This document shows positions 56,315 through 64,000 of a DNA stretch of 64,000 nt, in pieces. The DNA comes from Burkholderia oklahomensis C6786 (GTDB lineage: Bacteria > Pseudomonadota > Gammaproteobacteria > Burkholderiales > Burkholderiaceae): contig NZ_CP009555.1 in assembly GCF_000959365.1 (NCBI RefSeq), positions 1,054,001 to 1,118,000 on the forward strand. Reading direction: 5' to 3'. The stretch's first letter is position 1. Each line of letters begins with the position of its first letter. The translations under genes and the position numbers were made by a program. Below the pieces are notes generated by a model. That model was given only the letters and a program-made list of their open reading frames with translations. It had not been told where the DNA came from and did not search any database.

Positions 56315-57511
56315 ATGAAAGTACTCGTCATCAACGATTTCGCCCGCAAGGGCGGCGCCGAAGAGGTCTACCGGACATCGGTCGACGTGTTGCGTGCGCA
56401 GCCGGGCGTCGAAGTCGCGACGTTCGACGAGAGCGCGTTCGACGGCGCATCGAACGGCGCGGCGCGCGCATGGAACGCGCCCGCCGCGCGCGCGCTCGCG
56501 GCCGTGCTCGAACGCGAGGCGCCGCAACGCGTGCTCGTGCACAACTATCACAACCTGCTGTCGCCTTCCGTCGTGCCGGCGATCGCGCGCTACAAGCGGC
56601 GCGCCGGCTGCCGCGTGTACCTCACGTGCCACGACTATCACCTCGTCTTCTACAACCCGAACCTGCTGACCTATCCGGGCGGACGCGCGACGCCGCTGCC
56701 GCTCGGCGCGCTCGCGCGCGGCACGCGGCTCTTCGAGCGCGCGAGCCCGCGCGGCGCGCTGCACGACGCGATCAAGAAGCTGCATTGGCATGCGATCGAC
56801 GCGCTCGTGCAGCCGGCCGACGTGTTCGACCTGCTGCTCTGCCCGAGCCCGTACATGCGCGACGCGCTCGCGCAGCGCGGGTTCACGCGCACCGCGCTGC
56901 TGCACAACCCGGTCAGCACCGCGCTCACGCCGCGCGAACCGAAATGCGTGAATCGCGAAAAGCTCGACCTCGCGTTCGTCGGCCGCATCGATCCCGAAAA
57001 AGGGCTCGACGAATTCCTCGAGCTCGCGCGCGCGTCGCGCTTCGAGCGCATCGCGAGCATGACCGTATACGGCGACGGCGGCCAGCGCGCGGCGCTCGAA
57101 CGCAAATACGCGGACCTGATCGCCGCGGGACAGCTGCGCTTCGCCGGCCGCCTCGATCACGCGCAGCTCTTCGTCGCGCTGCGCGGGCACGACGCGCTCG
57201 TGCTGCCGTCGGTGTGGGCGGAGAACGCGCCGCTCGTGATCGTCGAGGCGGCGATGATCGGGCTGCCGGTGCTCGTCCACGACATCGGCAGCCTGTCGAG
57301 CTTCGGCAACGAGATCGGCAACAAGATCCGCTACGCGAGCGACGAGACGAGCCTCGCGCACGCGCTCGACGCGCTGCGCGCGCATCTGCGCGATCCGCGG
57401 CGTCGCTACGACTGGTCGTTCTACACGCGCCAGCATTACGCCGAACGGCTGACCGCGTTGCTGCAACTGAGCGCCGACGAAATCCGGGAACTCGCGCCGC
57501 AATGCGATTGA
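56315..57511 (+). CDS. GT4 family glycosyltransferase
   Basis: A 398-residue GT-B enzyme. The N-terminus KVLVINDFARKGGAEEVYRT, the middle CHDYHLVFYNPNLLTYPGG and the donor site AFVGRIDPEKGLDEFLELA with PSVWAENAPLVIVEAAMIG are typical of GT4. It lies between manC and the wzx-like gene. Sugar specificity is unknown. Confidence 0.88.
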   Translation: MKVLVINDFARKGGAEEVYRTSVDVLRAQPGVEVATFDESAFDGASNGAARAWNAPAARALAAVLEREAPQRVLVHNYHNLLSPSVVPAIARYKRRAGCRVYLTCHDYHLVFYNPNLLTYPGGRATPLPLGALARGTRLFERASPRGALHDAIKKLHWHAIDALVQPADVFDLLLCPSPYMRDALAQRGFTRTALLHNPVSTALTPREPKCVNREKLDLAFVGRIDPEKGLDEFLELARASRFERIASMTVYGDGGQRAALERKYADLIAAGQLRFAGRLDHAQLFVALRGHDALVLPSVWAENAPLVIVEAAMIGLPVLVHDIGSLSSFGNEIGNKIRYASDETSLAHALDALRAHLRDPRRRYDWSFYTRQHYAERLTALLQLSADEIRELAPQCD

Positions 57512-57587
57512 TCGATCCGGTTCACTCCGTCGCGTGCGCCGCGAGCGCACGCGTCAAGATGTCGCCCGTGCGACGCGAAGGCCACGC

Positions 57588-58856
57588 ATGACGACCGTCC
57601 GCAAGAACTTTCTGCTGCTGATGACGCTGCAGATCTCGACCTATGTCGTGCCGCTCGTCACGCTGCCGCTCCTCACGCGCGTGCTCGGGCCGGAAGCCTA
57701 CGGACAGTTGTCGCTCGTGCTCGCCGTCATCACGTATTTCATCAATTTCACGAACTACAGCTTCGATCTGACCGCGACGCCGCGCGTCGCGCTCGCGCGC
57801 GACGATCTCGCCGCGCGTTCGCGGATCTTCTGGGCGACCTTCGCCGCGCAGGCCGCGATCACGGTGGCCGGCTTCGCGATTCTGCTCGCGCTCACGTTCG
57901 CGATCGACCGCTTCGCGCTCGATCGCACGCTGCTCGTCATCGGCTTCGGGATGACGGTCGGCGCCGCGCTCACGCCCGGCTGGTATTTCCAGGGCATCCA
58001 GAAGCTGCGCATCTACAGCATCACGCTGTTCGCGTGCCGCGCCCTCAGCGTGCCCGCGATGTATCTGCTCGTGCGCTCGCCCGCCGACCTGATCGACGCA
58101 GTCGCGATCAACGCCGCCGTGCCGCTCGTCTGCGGCGCGCTCGTGTTCGGCTATCTGATCGTGCAGCGCGAAGTCGAATTCGTGCGCATCGGCGTCGCCG
58201 ACGTCGCCGCGTCGCTCAAGGGCGGCTGGCAGGTGTTTCTCGCGTCGACGTCGGTCGCGTTCTACGCGTCGACGAACACCGTGCTGCTCGGTTTCGTGTC
58301 GGGCAACGTCGCGGCGGGCTACTTCGCGGCCGGCGACAAGCTGATCCGCTCGGCGATCAGCCTGCTGCAGCCGTTGAAGGCCGCCGCATATCCGCACGTC
58401 AGCTACCTGATGCATCACGCGCGCGAAGACGCGATGTCGTTCCTGCGCAAGCTGCTCGTCGTGCAGGGCGCGATGGTGCTCGCGATCTCGCTGACGATCT
58501 TCGCGCTCGCGCCGCTTGCCGTGCATGTCCTGTACGGCCCGACCTACGAGCCGACCGTCGGCGTGCTGCGCTGCATGGCGTTCATTCCGTTCATGGCCGG
58601 CATGACCGATCTGTTCGGCGTGCAGACGATGCTGCCGCTCGGCATGAAGACCGTGTTCAGCCGCGTGCTGATTTCCTCCGGCGTGCTGAACGTCGCGCTG
58701 CTGCCGATCCTCGCGAAGCTCTTCGCCGAGCAGGGCGCGGCCGCCGCGGTGCTGATCGCCGAGACCGCGGTCGCCGCGACGCTCGCGTACGTGCTGTACC
58801 GGCGCCGCGTGTCGATCTTCGCGCGCCCGGCGCCGCGGCCCGCCGCGGACGGCTGA
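57588..58856 (+). CDS. wzx: Wzx-like polysaccharide flippase
   Basis: A 422-residue inner-membrane MOP-superfamily protein with about 12 predicted helices. The N-terminal polysaccharide-synthesis pattern is LPLLTRVLGPEAYGQLSLVL, and LGFVSGNVAAGYFAAGDKLI lies in the middle. It would flip the lipid-linked repeat unit to the periplasm. The start MTTVRKNFLLL follows the GT stop by 76 bp, with GAAGG upstream. No Wzy polymerase is found next to it. Confidence 0.88.
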   Translation: MTTVRKNFLLLMTLQISTYVVPLVTLPLLTRVLGPEAYGQLSLVLAVITYFINFTNYSFDLTATPRVALARDDLAARSRIFWATFAAQAAITVAGFAILLALTFAIDRFALDRTLLVIGFGMTVGAALTPGWYFQGIQKLRIYSITLFACRALSVPAMYLLVRSPADLIDAVAINAAVPLVCGALVFGYLIVQREVEFVRIGVADVAASLKGGWQVFLASTSVAFYASTNTVLLGFVSGNVAAGYFAAGDKLIRSAISLLQPLKAAAYPHVSYLMHHAREDAMSFLRKLLVVQGAMVLAISLTIFALAPLAVHVLYGPTYEPTVGVLRCMAFIPFMAGMTDLFGVQTMLPLGMKTVFSRVLISSGVLNVALLPILAKLFAEQGAAAAVLIAETAVAATLAYVLYRRRVSIFARPAPRPAADG

Positions 58857-58892
58857 CGGATGGCGGTCCTCGGCGCGGCATGCGGCGCCGGC

Positions 58893-58915
58893 GTCCGTTC
58901 ACGCGAACGACGGAC
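58893..58915. terminator. hairpin between the convergent wzx and GGDEF-EAL genes
   Basis: Nested arms GTCC-GTTC and GAAC-(GAC)-GGAC around an ACGC loop lie in the 95-bp gap. No T tract is present. Confidence 0.4.
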
Positions 58916-58951
58916 GTGCGAACGTGCGTTGCCGGTCGCAATGACGGCCCT

Positions 58952-61372
58952 CTAAGGACACGCCGCCTCGCTCCACGGCACGGGCCGGCCGATGTAATAG
59001 CCCTGCGCATAGTCGACGCCGAGCGCGGTGAGCTTTTGCAGCGTCGCCGCACTGTCGACGAACTCGGCGATCGTCTTGCAGTTCATCGCGTGACCGATGT
59101 CGTTGATCGACGCGACGATGTCGAGGCTCGCGGCATCGTTCGCGATGTCCGCCACGAAGCTGCCGTCGATCTTCAGATACTCGACCGGCAGTTGCTTCAG
59201 ATAGCTGAACGACGCCATTCCCGCACCGAAATCGTCGAGCGCGAACCGGCAGCCGAGCGCTTTCAGTTCGTGCATGAAGCGCAGCGCGCCGGCCAGGTTC
59301 GCGATCGCGGCCGTCTCGGTGATCTCGAAGCAGATCAGCGCGGGCGCGACGCCCGTCCGAACGAACTGGTCGAGCACGTAGTCGAGAAAGCGTTCGTCGC
59401 CGATCGACATCCCGGACAGATTGATCGCGTATTCGGTAAAACGCCGGTACGGCGTGCGCGCGAGCGCGTCGAGCACGGTGCGCACGACCCAGCGATCGAT
59501 GTCGGTCACGAGCCCGTAGCGCTCCGCCGCGCGAATGAAGAGGCCGGGCGGCGCAATGCCTTCGCGCTCGCCGAGCGTTCCCATCCGCAGCAGCAGCTCG
59601 CCGCGGCTTGCATGCTGCAAGCCGGTCGCGCCGTGCGTCGCCGTATCGATGATCGGCTGCACGTATAGGCAGAAATCGTCGAATTCGAGCGCTTGCCGCA
59701 CGCGCGCGCACCACGATACGTCGCTGATGTGATGCGCGAGCTCGCGATCGAGCGGATCGGCAAGCTGCACGCGATTGCGTCCGCGCGCTTTCGCGACGTC
59801 GCACGCGATGCCCGCGAGGCGCACCGCATCGTCGACGCGCCGCGCGCGTTCGGGCGTGCCGAGCAGCGCGACGCCGACGCTCGCCGTCACCGAGAACGGC
59901 TGGCCGTCCCAGACGAACACGAAGCCGTCGACGCTCGCGCGCAGCCGCTCCGCCGCGCAAACGGCCGCCGCTTCGTCGCACGCGTCGAGCAGCACGCAGA
60001 ATTCGTCGCCGCCGAGCCGGGCGACGACGTCGGCCGACGCCGCGCACGCGACGAGGCGCGCGGCGAGCGCGGCGAGCATCGCGTCGCCCGCCCCATAGCC
60101 GCACGTGTCGTTGACGATCCGGAAGCGATCGAGATCGACGAACAGCAGCGCGACCGGTCCACGCGCGTCGCCCGCGAGCGCGAAATCGACATGACGTTCG
60201 AACTCGGTGCGATTCGGCAGGCCGGTAAGCGGATCGTGCGTCGTCTGCCACGCGAGACGACGCACGAAGTCATGCTCGGTCGCGAGGCTCTTCAGCACGA
60301 GCACGCGGCCGCTGCCGTGCGTGCGCTGCGTGCGCGCGGACGGCGGCGCAATCGACGACGCCGTCGCACGCACGGCGATCTCGCCGCCGTCCGCGCGATG
60401 CAGCATCACGTCGCAGCTTCCGCCGTCCTCGATGTCGCCGAGCGACGCATCAGGCAAATCGGATGAATCGGGTGAATCGGCCGCGTCGCCGTTCGCGCGC
60501 GACAGCCTCAGCGTGGTGATGAGCGGCCGCCCTCGGCAATCGTCGGCGAGCATGCCGATCAGCTGCTCAGCGGCGGGATTCAGGCATTCGACGCGCCCCG
60601 CCCGGCCGGTGAAGATCACGCCGTCGCCGACGGCGACGAGCGCCGCGCGAGCGCGCGCTTCGCTCATCGCGAGCGCGCCTTCCGCTTCGCCGAGGCGAAG
60701 CGCGAGCCGCCTGATCCGGAACACGGGCAGCAGTGCGAGCACGATCATGCCGAACAGGCCGAGTGCGAGCACGATGGCGGCCGGTTCGCGAAGCGTCGAA
60801 TGGATCATGTCCGAATACGATTGCGTGTGGGGGACCGCCGCGGCGCCCGCATCGGGCCGCCTCGGCATCGAGTTCGAAACGGCGCGCGACGCGGCGTCGA
60901 CGCCGCGATCGAGCGCATCGGCCCGCGCGGACGGCGCGACCTTGCACGCGCTCGCATGCCCGGACCGCCACGCGAGCCGTTCATCCGACGCCTCCGTGTT
61001 CGCCGTGCACGTCACACCGCGTGCGCTCGTTTCGCGCGTGCCGATTCCGACGAACACGCGCTCGGCCGCGTCGAAGTCCGGCGCCGCGCCGCGATGCGCC
61101 GCTTCGACGGACGCCGCCACGCCCATCGGCGCCGCGCGCCGCGACGATGCCGCCTCGACGCGGCCCACGATGTCCGCGCAGCGAAACAGGCGCGCGCCGA
61201 CGCTCGCCGGCATCGCAAGATACGCATGGCTGCGCGCGATTTCGCGAAGCTCGGCCGACAGCAGCGCCGTACCGAGCACGGCCGCCGTCAGCGCGGCCGC
61301 AATGGCCGAGCGCGCGAACCGAACGCGCCATGCGCTCGGACCGCCGGACAGTCGACTCGGAACGGAAGCCAT
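58952..61372 (-). CDS. membrane-bound GGDEF-EAL protein (cyclic-di-GMP turnover)
   Basis: An 806-residue inner-membrane protein. A periplasmic region of about 165 residues lies between helices near residues 22-40 and 205-222. A PAS-like domain (LVAVGDGVIFTGRAGRVECL), a GGDEF domain (RLGGDEFCVLLD) and an EAL domain follow. GGDEF is intact. In EAL, the signature is ELL instead of EAL, but NLSG, the glutamate in FEITET, DDFG and LKIDGSFV are kept, so phosphodiesterase activity is plausible. It borders the EPS locus, which suggests local control of cyclic-di-GMP for the sigma-54 and Crp-type regulators. Confidence 0.9.
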   Translation of the reverse strand: MASVPSRLSGGPSAWRVRFARSAIAAALTAAVLGTALLSAELREIARSHAYLAMPASVGARLFRCADIVGRVEAASSRRAAPMGVAASVEAAHRGAAPDFDAAERVFVGIGTRETSARGVTCTANTEASDERLAWRSGHASACKVAPSARADALDRGVDAASRAVSNSMPRRPDAGAAAVPHTQSYSDMIHSTLREPAAIVLALGLFGMIVLALLPVFRIRRLALRLGEAEGALAMSEARARAALVAVGDGVIFTGRAGRVECLNPAAEQLIGMLADDCRGRPLITTLRLSRANGDAADSPDSSDLPDASLGDIEDGGSCDVMLHRADGGEIAVRATASSIAPPSARTQRTHGSGRVLVLKSLATEHDFVRRLAWQTTHDPLTGLPNRTEFERHVDFALAGDARGPVALLFVDLDRFRIVNDTCGYGAGDAMLAALAARLVACAASADVVARLGGDEFCVLLDACDEAAAVCAAERLRASVDGFVFVWDGQPFSVTASVGVALLGTPERARRVDDAVRLAGIACDVAKARGRNRVQLADPLDRELAHHISDVSWCARVRQALEFDDFCLYVQPIIDTATHGATGLQHASRGELLLRMGTLGEREGIAPPGLFIRAAERYGLVTDIDRWVVRTVLDALARTPYRRFTEYAINLSGMSIGDERFLDYVLDQFVRTGVAPALICFEITETAAIANLAGALRFMHELKALGCRFALDDFGAGMASFSYLKQLPVEYLKIDGSFVADIANDAASLDIVASINDIGHAMNCKTIAEFVDSAATLQKLTALGVDYAQGYYIGRPVPWSEAACP

Positions 61373-61802
61373 CGATGCATCACCGAAAGCGGCAAGCCGC
61401 GATCATTTCGAATGCGCGTTCCATTAATCGATCGATCTGAAATTCGGATGCCAAATCGATTTCAATTTGCGCCCATTCAACTTGATACGATCATCCACGA
61501 CATCAAGACACGAGTGTGTGGGCTGGATGACGCAATTCATTTCGAATTAACCGATGCTTCGCGCGGCAATCGATTTTCCCGCTCCGTCGTGTCTGGCTTA
61601 CCATTCCACTACGCGTCGAACAAAAACGAATCGGAGCGTTCCCGCGGCGCTCGCATACGAACATAATCGAATGAAATCGAAAATTAAAACATAAACAATC
61701 AAATTTCATTTCCGAATGCCGACGTTCCGCTTCAATTGATTCTCTATATTTGAAATCGATCCGGCGAACGATTTTGATCGGAACAATCGGCTGCCGCCGC
61801 AC
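61373..61802. other. 430-bp AT-rich intergenic region
   Basis: It is richer in A and T than the flanking genes and holds the promoter side of the GGDEF-EAL gene. No conserved box, repeat or gene was recognised. Confidence 0.5.
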
Positions 61803-62576
61803 TCATCCGCGGTAACTCGGATCGATCCGATCGACGATCCGCTGCAGTGCGTCGAACGTGTCCTGTCCCGCGCCGTAGCGCGGATCGAGGTTCAGCGAAT
61901 CGCGCGCGCACGCTTCGAGGATCGGCGCGCCGATCTCGAGCGGCATGCCGAGCGCGTGTGTCGCGACCTGCACTTCGCATGCGCGATTGAGCAGCCACAT
62001 CAGCGAGAACGCGTGCGCGAGCGTGCCGCCGATCGTGACCGGCCCGTGATTGCGCAGCAGCAGCACCGGCCGCCCCGCCGCGCTGTCGACGATCCGCTTG
62101 CCTTCGTCAAGCCGCACGGTGATGCCTTCGAAATCGTGATAAGCGACCCTGCCGTACAGTTGCGCCGCATAGAAGTTCGAGAACGACAGCCCGTGCCGCG
62201 ACGCGCAGACGGCCATCGTCGGCGTCGTGTGCACGTGCATCACGCAATGCGCGCCGGGCAGCGCCGCATGAATCGCCGCATGAAACGTGAAGCCCGCCGG
62301 ATTGATCGGCCAGTCCGCATGGCCGACCGGATGGCCGTCGAGATCGACCTTCACGAGATTCGACGCGCAGACCTCGCGGTAATGCAGCCCGAACGGATTG
62401 ATCAGGAAGCGTGCGTCTTCGCCCGGCACGCGCAGCGAGATGTGGTTGTAGATCAGCTCGCTCCAGCCGAGATGATCGAAGATCCGATACGCGGCCGCCA
62501 ATTGAACGCGCGCTTGCCACTCCGCTTCGGCAAACCGCGACGGGCGGGCGAACGGCTGGTTCGGCGCGTGAGTCAT
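61803..62576 (-). CDS. class II aldolase/adducin family protein
   Basis: A 257-residue zinc enzyme fold. Metal-ligand motifs are MHVHTTP and LLRNHGPVTIGGT; LIYNHISLRVPGEDARFLIN and GLHYREVCASNLVKVDLDG are typical of the adducin-like subgroup. Aldolase versus another carbon-carbon lyase or epimerase is undecided. It lies 100 bp downstream of the YcaO gene on the same strand and may belong to that cluster. Confidence 0.85.
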   Translation of the reverse strand: MTHAPNQPFARPSRFAEAEWQARVQLAAAYRIFDHLGWSELIYNHISLRVPGEDARFLINPFGLHYREVCASNLVKVDLDGHPVGHADWPINPAGFTFHAAIHAALPGAHCVMHVHTTPTMAVCASRHGLSFSNFYAAQLYGRVAYHDFEGITVRLDEGKRIVDSAAGRPVLLLRNHGPVTIGGTLAHAFSLMWLLNRACEVQVATHALGMPLEIGAPILEACARDSLNLDPRYGAGQDTFDALQRIVDRIDPSYRG

Positions 62577-62676
62577 GTCGTGCGTTCCTTGTCGAATGGA
62601 ATCGATGCGAACGCGCCGCGCACGCGAACCGGGCGCGGCGCCCCGGACCCGGCGGCCGAAGCCGCCGGAGTTGCCG

Positions 62677-64000
62677 CTACAGAAACAGCAGCGCGCGATT
62701 GAGTTCGTCTTCGTCGCGCGGCCGCTCGCGCCAGCCTTCGAGAACGGGCACCGAATACAGCCGCCGCGCGCCGAAGCGCGGCCAGAAGTGGCAAAGGCCG
62801 GGCGCGATCACCTGCACGACCGGCAGGCCGATGTCCGGCCGCGTCTTGTCGACGACGAGCGTATCGATTCCCGCCGCCGACAGCCGTGCGACGCAGCGCC
62901 CGATGTCGCCCTTCAGATCGGCGGCGGCGCGCGGCGCACTCGTCGCACCCGTCGCGCGCGTCGGCGGCAGCGCGGCGTCGGGATGGAGAAACGCGTCGCT
63001 CGACAGCTTGTCGACGTCCCATGGCGGCGGCGCCGACGCGCCGACGTCGAGCAGCTGATTCACCTCGGTGAGCGCGCGCTGCAGCGCGATCCGGCTGTCG
63101 AGATGGCAGCCGAAGCCGATCGAGAAGCGCCCCGTCGCGTCTTCGCGCGCGAGCGCGACGAAGACGGGAATGCGCAGGTCGTGCGTGATGTCGAGCGCCC
63201 AAAGACGCCAGCCGAACGATGCGTATTCGGCGACGAGCGCGTCGAAGTACGGATCGCCGAAGCTCGCGATGTCGATGCTCGGCCGGCAAAGTTCGTTGTA
63301 CCACCAGATCGCGACCGCATCGCGCTCGACGAGCTCGAGCAAGCCTTGCAGGATCGCTTCCTCGATGCACGCGCCCGCCGCGCAGCCGTTCGGGTTGTGC
63401 ACGCAATAGGCGGCGCCGCTCGACGCGGGCGCTTCCGCATAGCAGTAGCCGAGCGGCACGAGCCGCCGCACGCCCGTCGCGATCGACCATGCGGGCGTCC
63501 AGTCGATCACGCTGTGCGGCGTGAAGCGCTGCGGCACCTGTTTGCGCGGATCGTCGGTCGTCGCGTTATGGCGCTCACGCCGTTCGAACTGGCGATCGCT
63601 ATACTGCTGCAGCGCGTTGACGTCGATCGGCCCGCCACCCGGCGGCGCCTGCGCGGACAATTCCGCGAGACTGCCGCGCAGCGTCGCTTCGTCGCCCTGA
63701 TAAACGCCGCTGAACCGTTCGAGCGCCTCGGCGAGCGCGCTCGCGCGCGCCTGCGCGTCGCTCGCGCCCTTGCCCGAGCACAGCTTGTCGAACCGGTTCT
63801 CGCGCGGTGCGCTCTGTGGACACACCAGATAGCCCGCGACGTACACGTGCCGCATGCCGGCGTTGCGCGCCGGCATCGGATGCAGGTAGGCGATCGGGCC
63901 GCTCACCGGAGAAATCAGATGTCCGTAGCGTTTGAAGAGTTCGCCCGCGGCGAGCGTCCGATAGCCGCCTTCGCGACGCGCGCCCTCGCCCCCGTCCATC
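62677..64000 (-). CDS. YcaO-domain thiazole/oxazole-type peptide maturase, N-terminus outside window
   Basis: The C-terminal 441 or so codons of a YcaO cyclodehydratase that uses ATP to form azoline rings in a precursor peptide. Its ATP-binding motifs are SGKGASDAQARASALAEALE, EEAILQGLLELVERDAVAIW and GFGCHLDSRIALQRALTEVN. The segment DGGEGARREGGYRT, then LISPVSGPIAYL, is a typical linker before the YcaO domain in fused maturases, so the ATG at 63999 is probably internal. The C-terminus ends LNRALLFL and lacks the Pro-rich PxPxP end of azole-forming members, so a different ring or thioamide chemistry is possible. Confidence 0.82.
   Translation of the reverse strand, partial: MDGGEGARREGGYRTLAAGELFKRYGHLISPVSGPIAYLHPMPARNAGMRHVYVAGYLVCPQSAPRENRFDKLCSGKGASDAQARASALAEALERFSGVYQGDEATLRGSLAELSAQAPPGGGPIDVNALQQYSDRQFERRERHNATTDDPRKQVPQRFTPHSVIDWTPAWSIATGVRRLVPLGYCYAEAPASSGAAYCVHNPNGCAAGACIEEAILQGLLELVERDAVAIWWYNELCRPSIDIASFGDPYFDALVAEYASFGWRLWALDITHDLRIPVFVALAREDATGRFSIGFGCHLDSRIALQRALTEVNQLLDVGASAPPPWDVDKLSSDAFLHPDAALPPTRATGATSAPRAAADLKGDIGRCVARLSAAGIDTLVVDKTRPDIGLPVVQVIAPGLCHFWPRFGARRLYSVPVLEGWRERPRDEDELNRALLFL

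Noticed and set aside
1..64000. CRISPR array, IS element, prophage or tRNA/rRNA gene
   Set aside because: No spaced direct repeats, transposase or integrase genes, or tRNA-like cloverleaf sequences were recognised on either strand by reading; a tRNA scan could still find one.

Overview
The window is a GC-rich chromosomal segment of a Burkholderia species. The gene order, the codon bias and a complete exopolysaccharide (EPS) locus fit the B. pseudomallei/thailandensis group; this is an inference from content, not a database match. No insertion sequence, prophage, CRISPR array, tRNA or rRNA was seen, and no gene in the window looks broken. Two genes run off the edges: a fadB-type gene on the left and a YcaO gene on the right.

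Region 1 (1-19.8 kb) is almost entirely minus strand and housekeeping. It starts with a fatty-acid beta-oxidation operon (tetR, acyl-CoA dehydrogenase, fadB-like). Next come cardiolipin synthase, nudB, aspS, a DUF502 membrane protein, an FmdB-type zinc ribbon and a TPMT-like methyltransferase. A ubiquinone group follows (ubiB, ubiJ, a Tim44-like gene, ubiE), then DUF971, a HIT protein and a very large FAD/Fe-S oxidoreductase. Region 2 (19.8-33 kb) holds a REP-like hairpin pair, ilvA-queF, a D-amino-acid catabolic module (ridA, N-acyl-D-amino-acid deacylase and an RpiR regulator, divergent from a D-amino-acid deaminase), a DJ-1/PfpI protein, a marR/MFS efflux pair, EcsC, an HSL-type esterase, a CHRD protein and a candidate small RNA.

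Region 3 (about 33.5-61.4 kb) is an EPS locus of the kind described in Burkholderia as bec/bep and linked to cyclic-di-GMP (recalled from literature, not searched here). It encodes a beta-barrel protein, a Wza-like export lipoprotein, a WcaJ-like initiating transferase, three GT4 glycosyltransferases, ManC, a Wzx-like flippase and a PAP2 protein. Its regulators are two divergent Crp/Fnr proteins, a sigma-54 activator and a flanking GGDEF-EAL protein. A near-consensus sigma-54 promoter (39746-39762) faces the crp/wcaJ/wza/GT operon.

The most unusual part is the tightly coupled six-gene operon at 41519-49526 inside this locus. It encodes a stand-alone carrier protein, an acyl-CoA-dehydrogenase-like flavoenzyme, a SerRS-like amino acid:[carrier protein] ligase with its zinc ligands, a DUF1839 protein, a GH2 beta-mannosidase-like protein, and a double alpha/beta hydrolase whose nucleophile elbows lack serine. 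Together they suggest that an amino acid is activated onto a carrier protein, oxidised, and used to modify the polysaccharide or its precursor. Region 4 (61.4-64 kb) holds a class II aldolase and the C-terminal part of a YcaO maturase, the edge of what looks like a thiazole/oxazole-modified peptide cluster.
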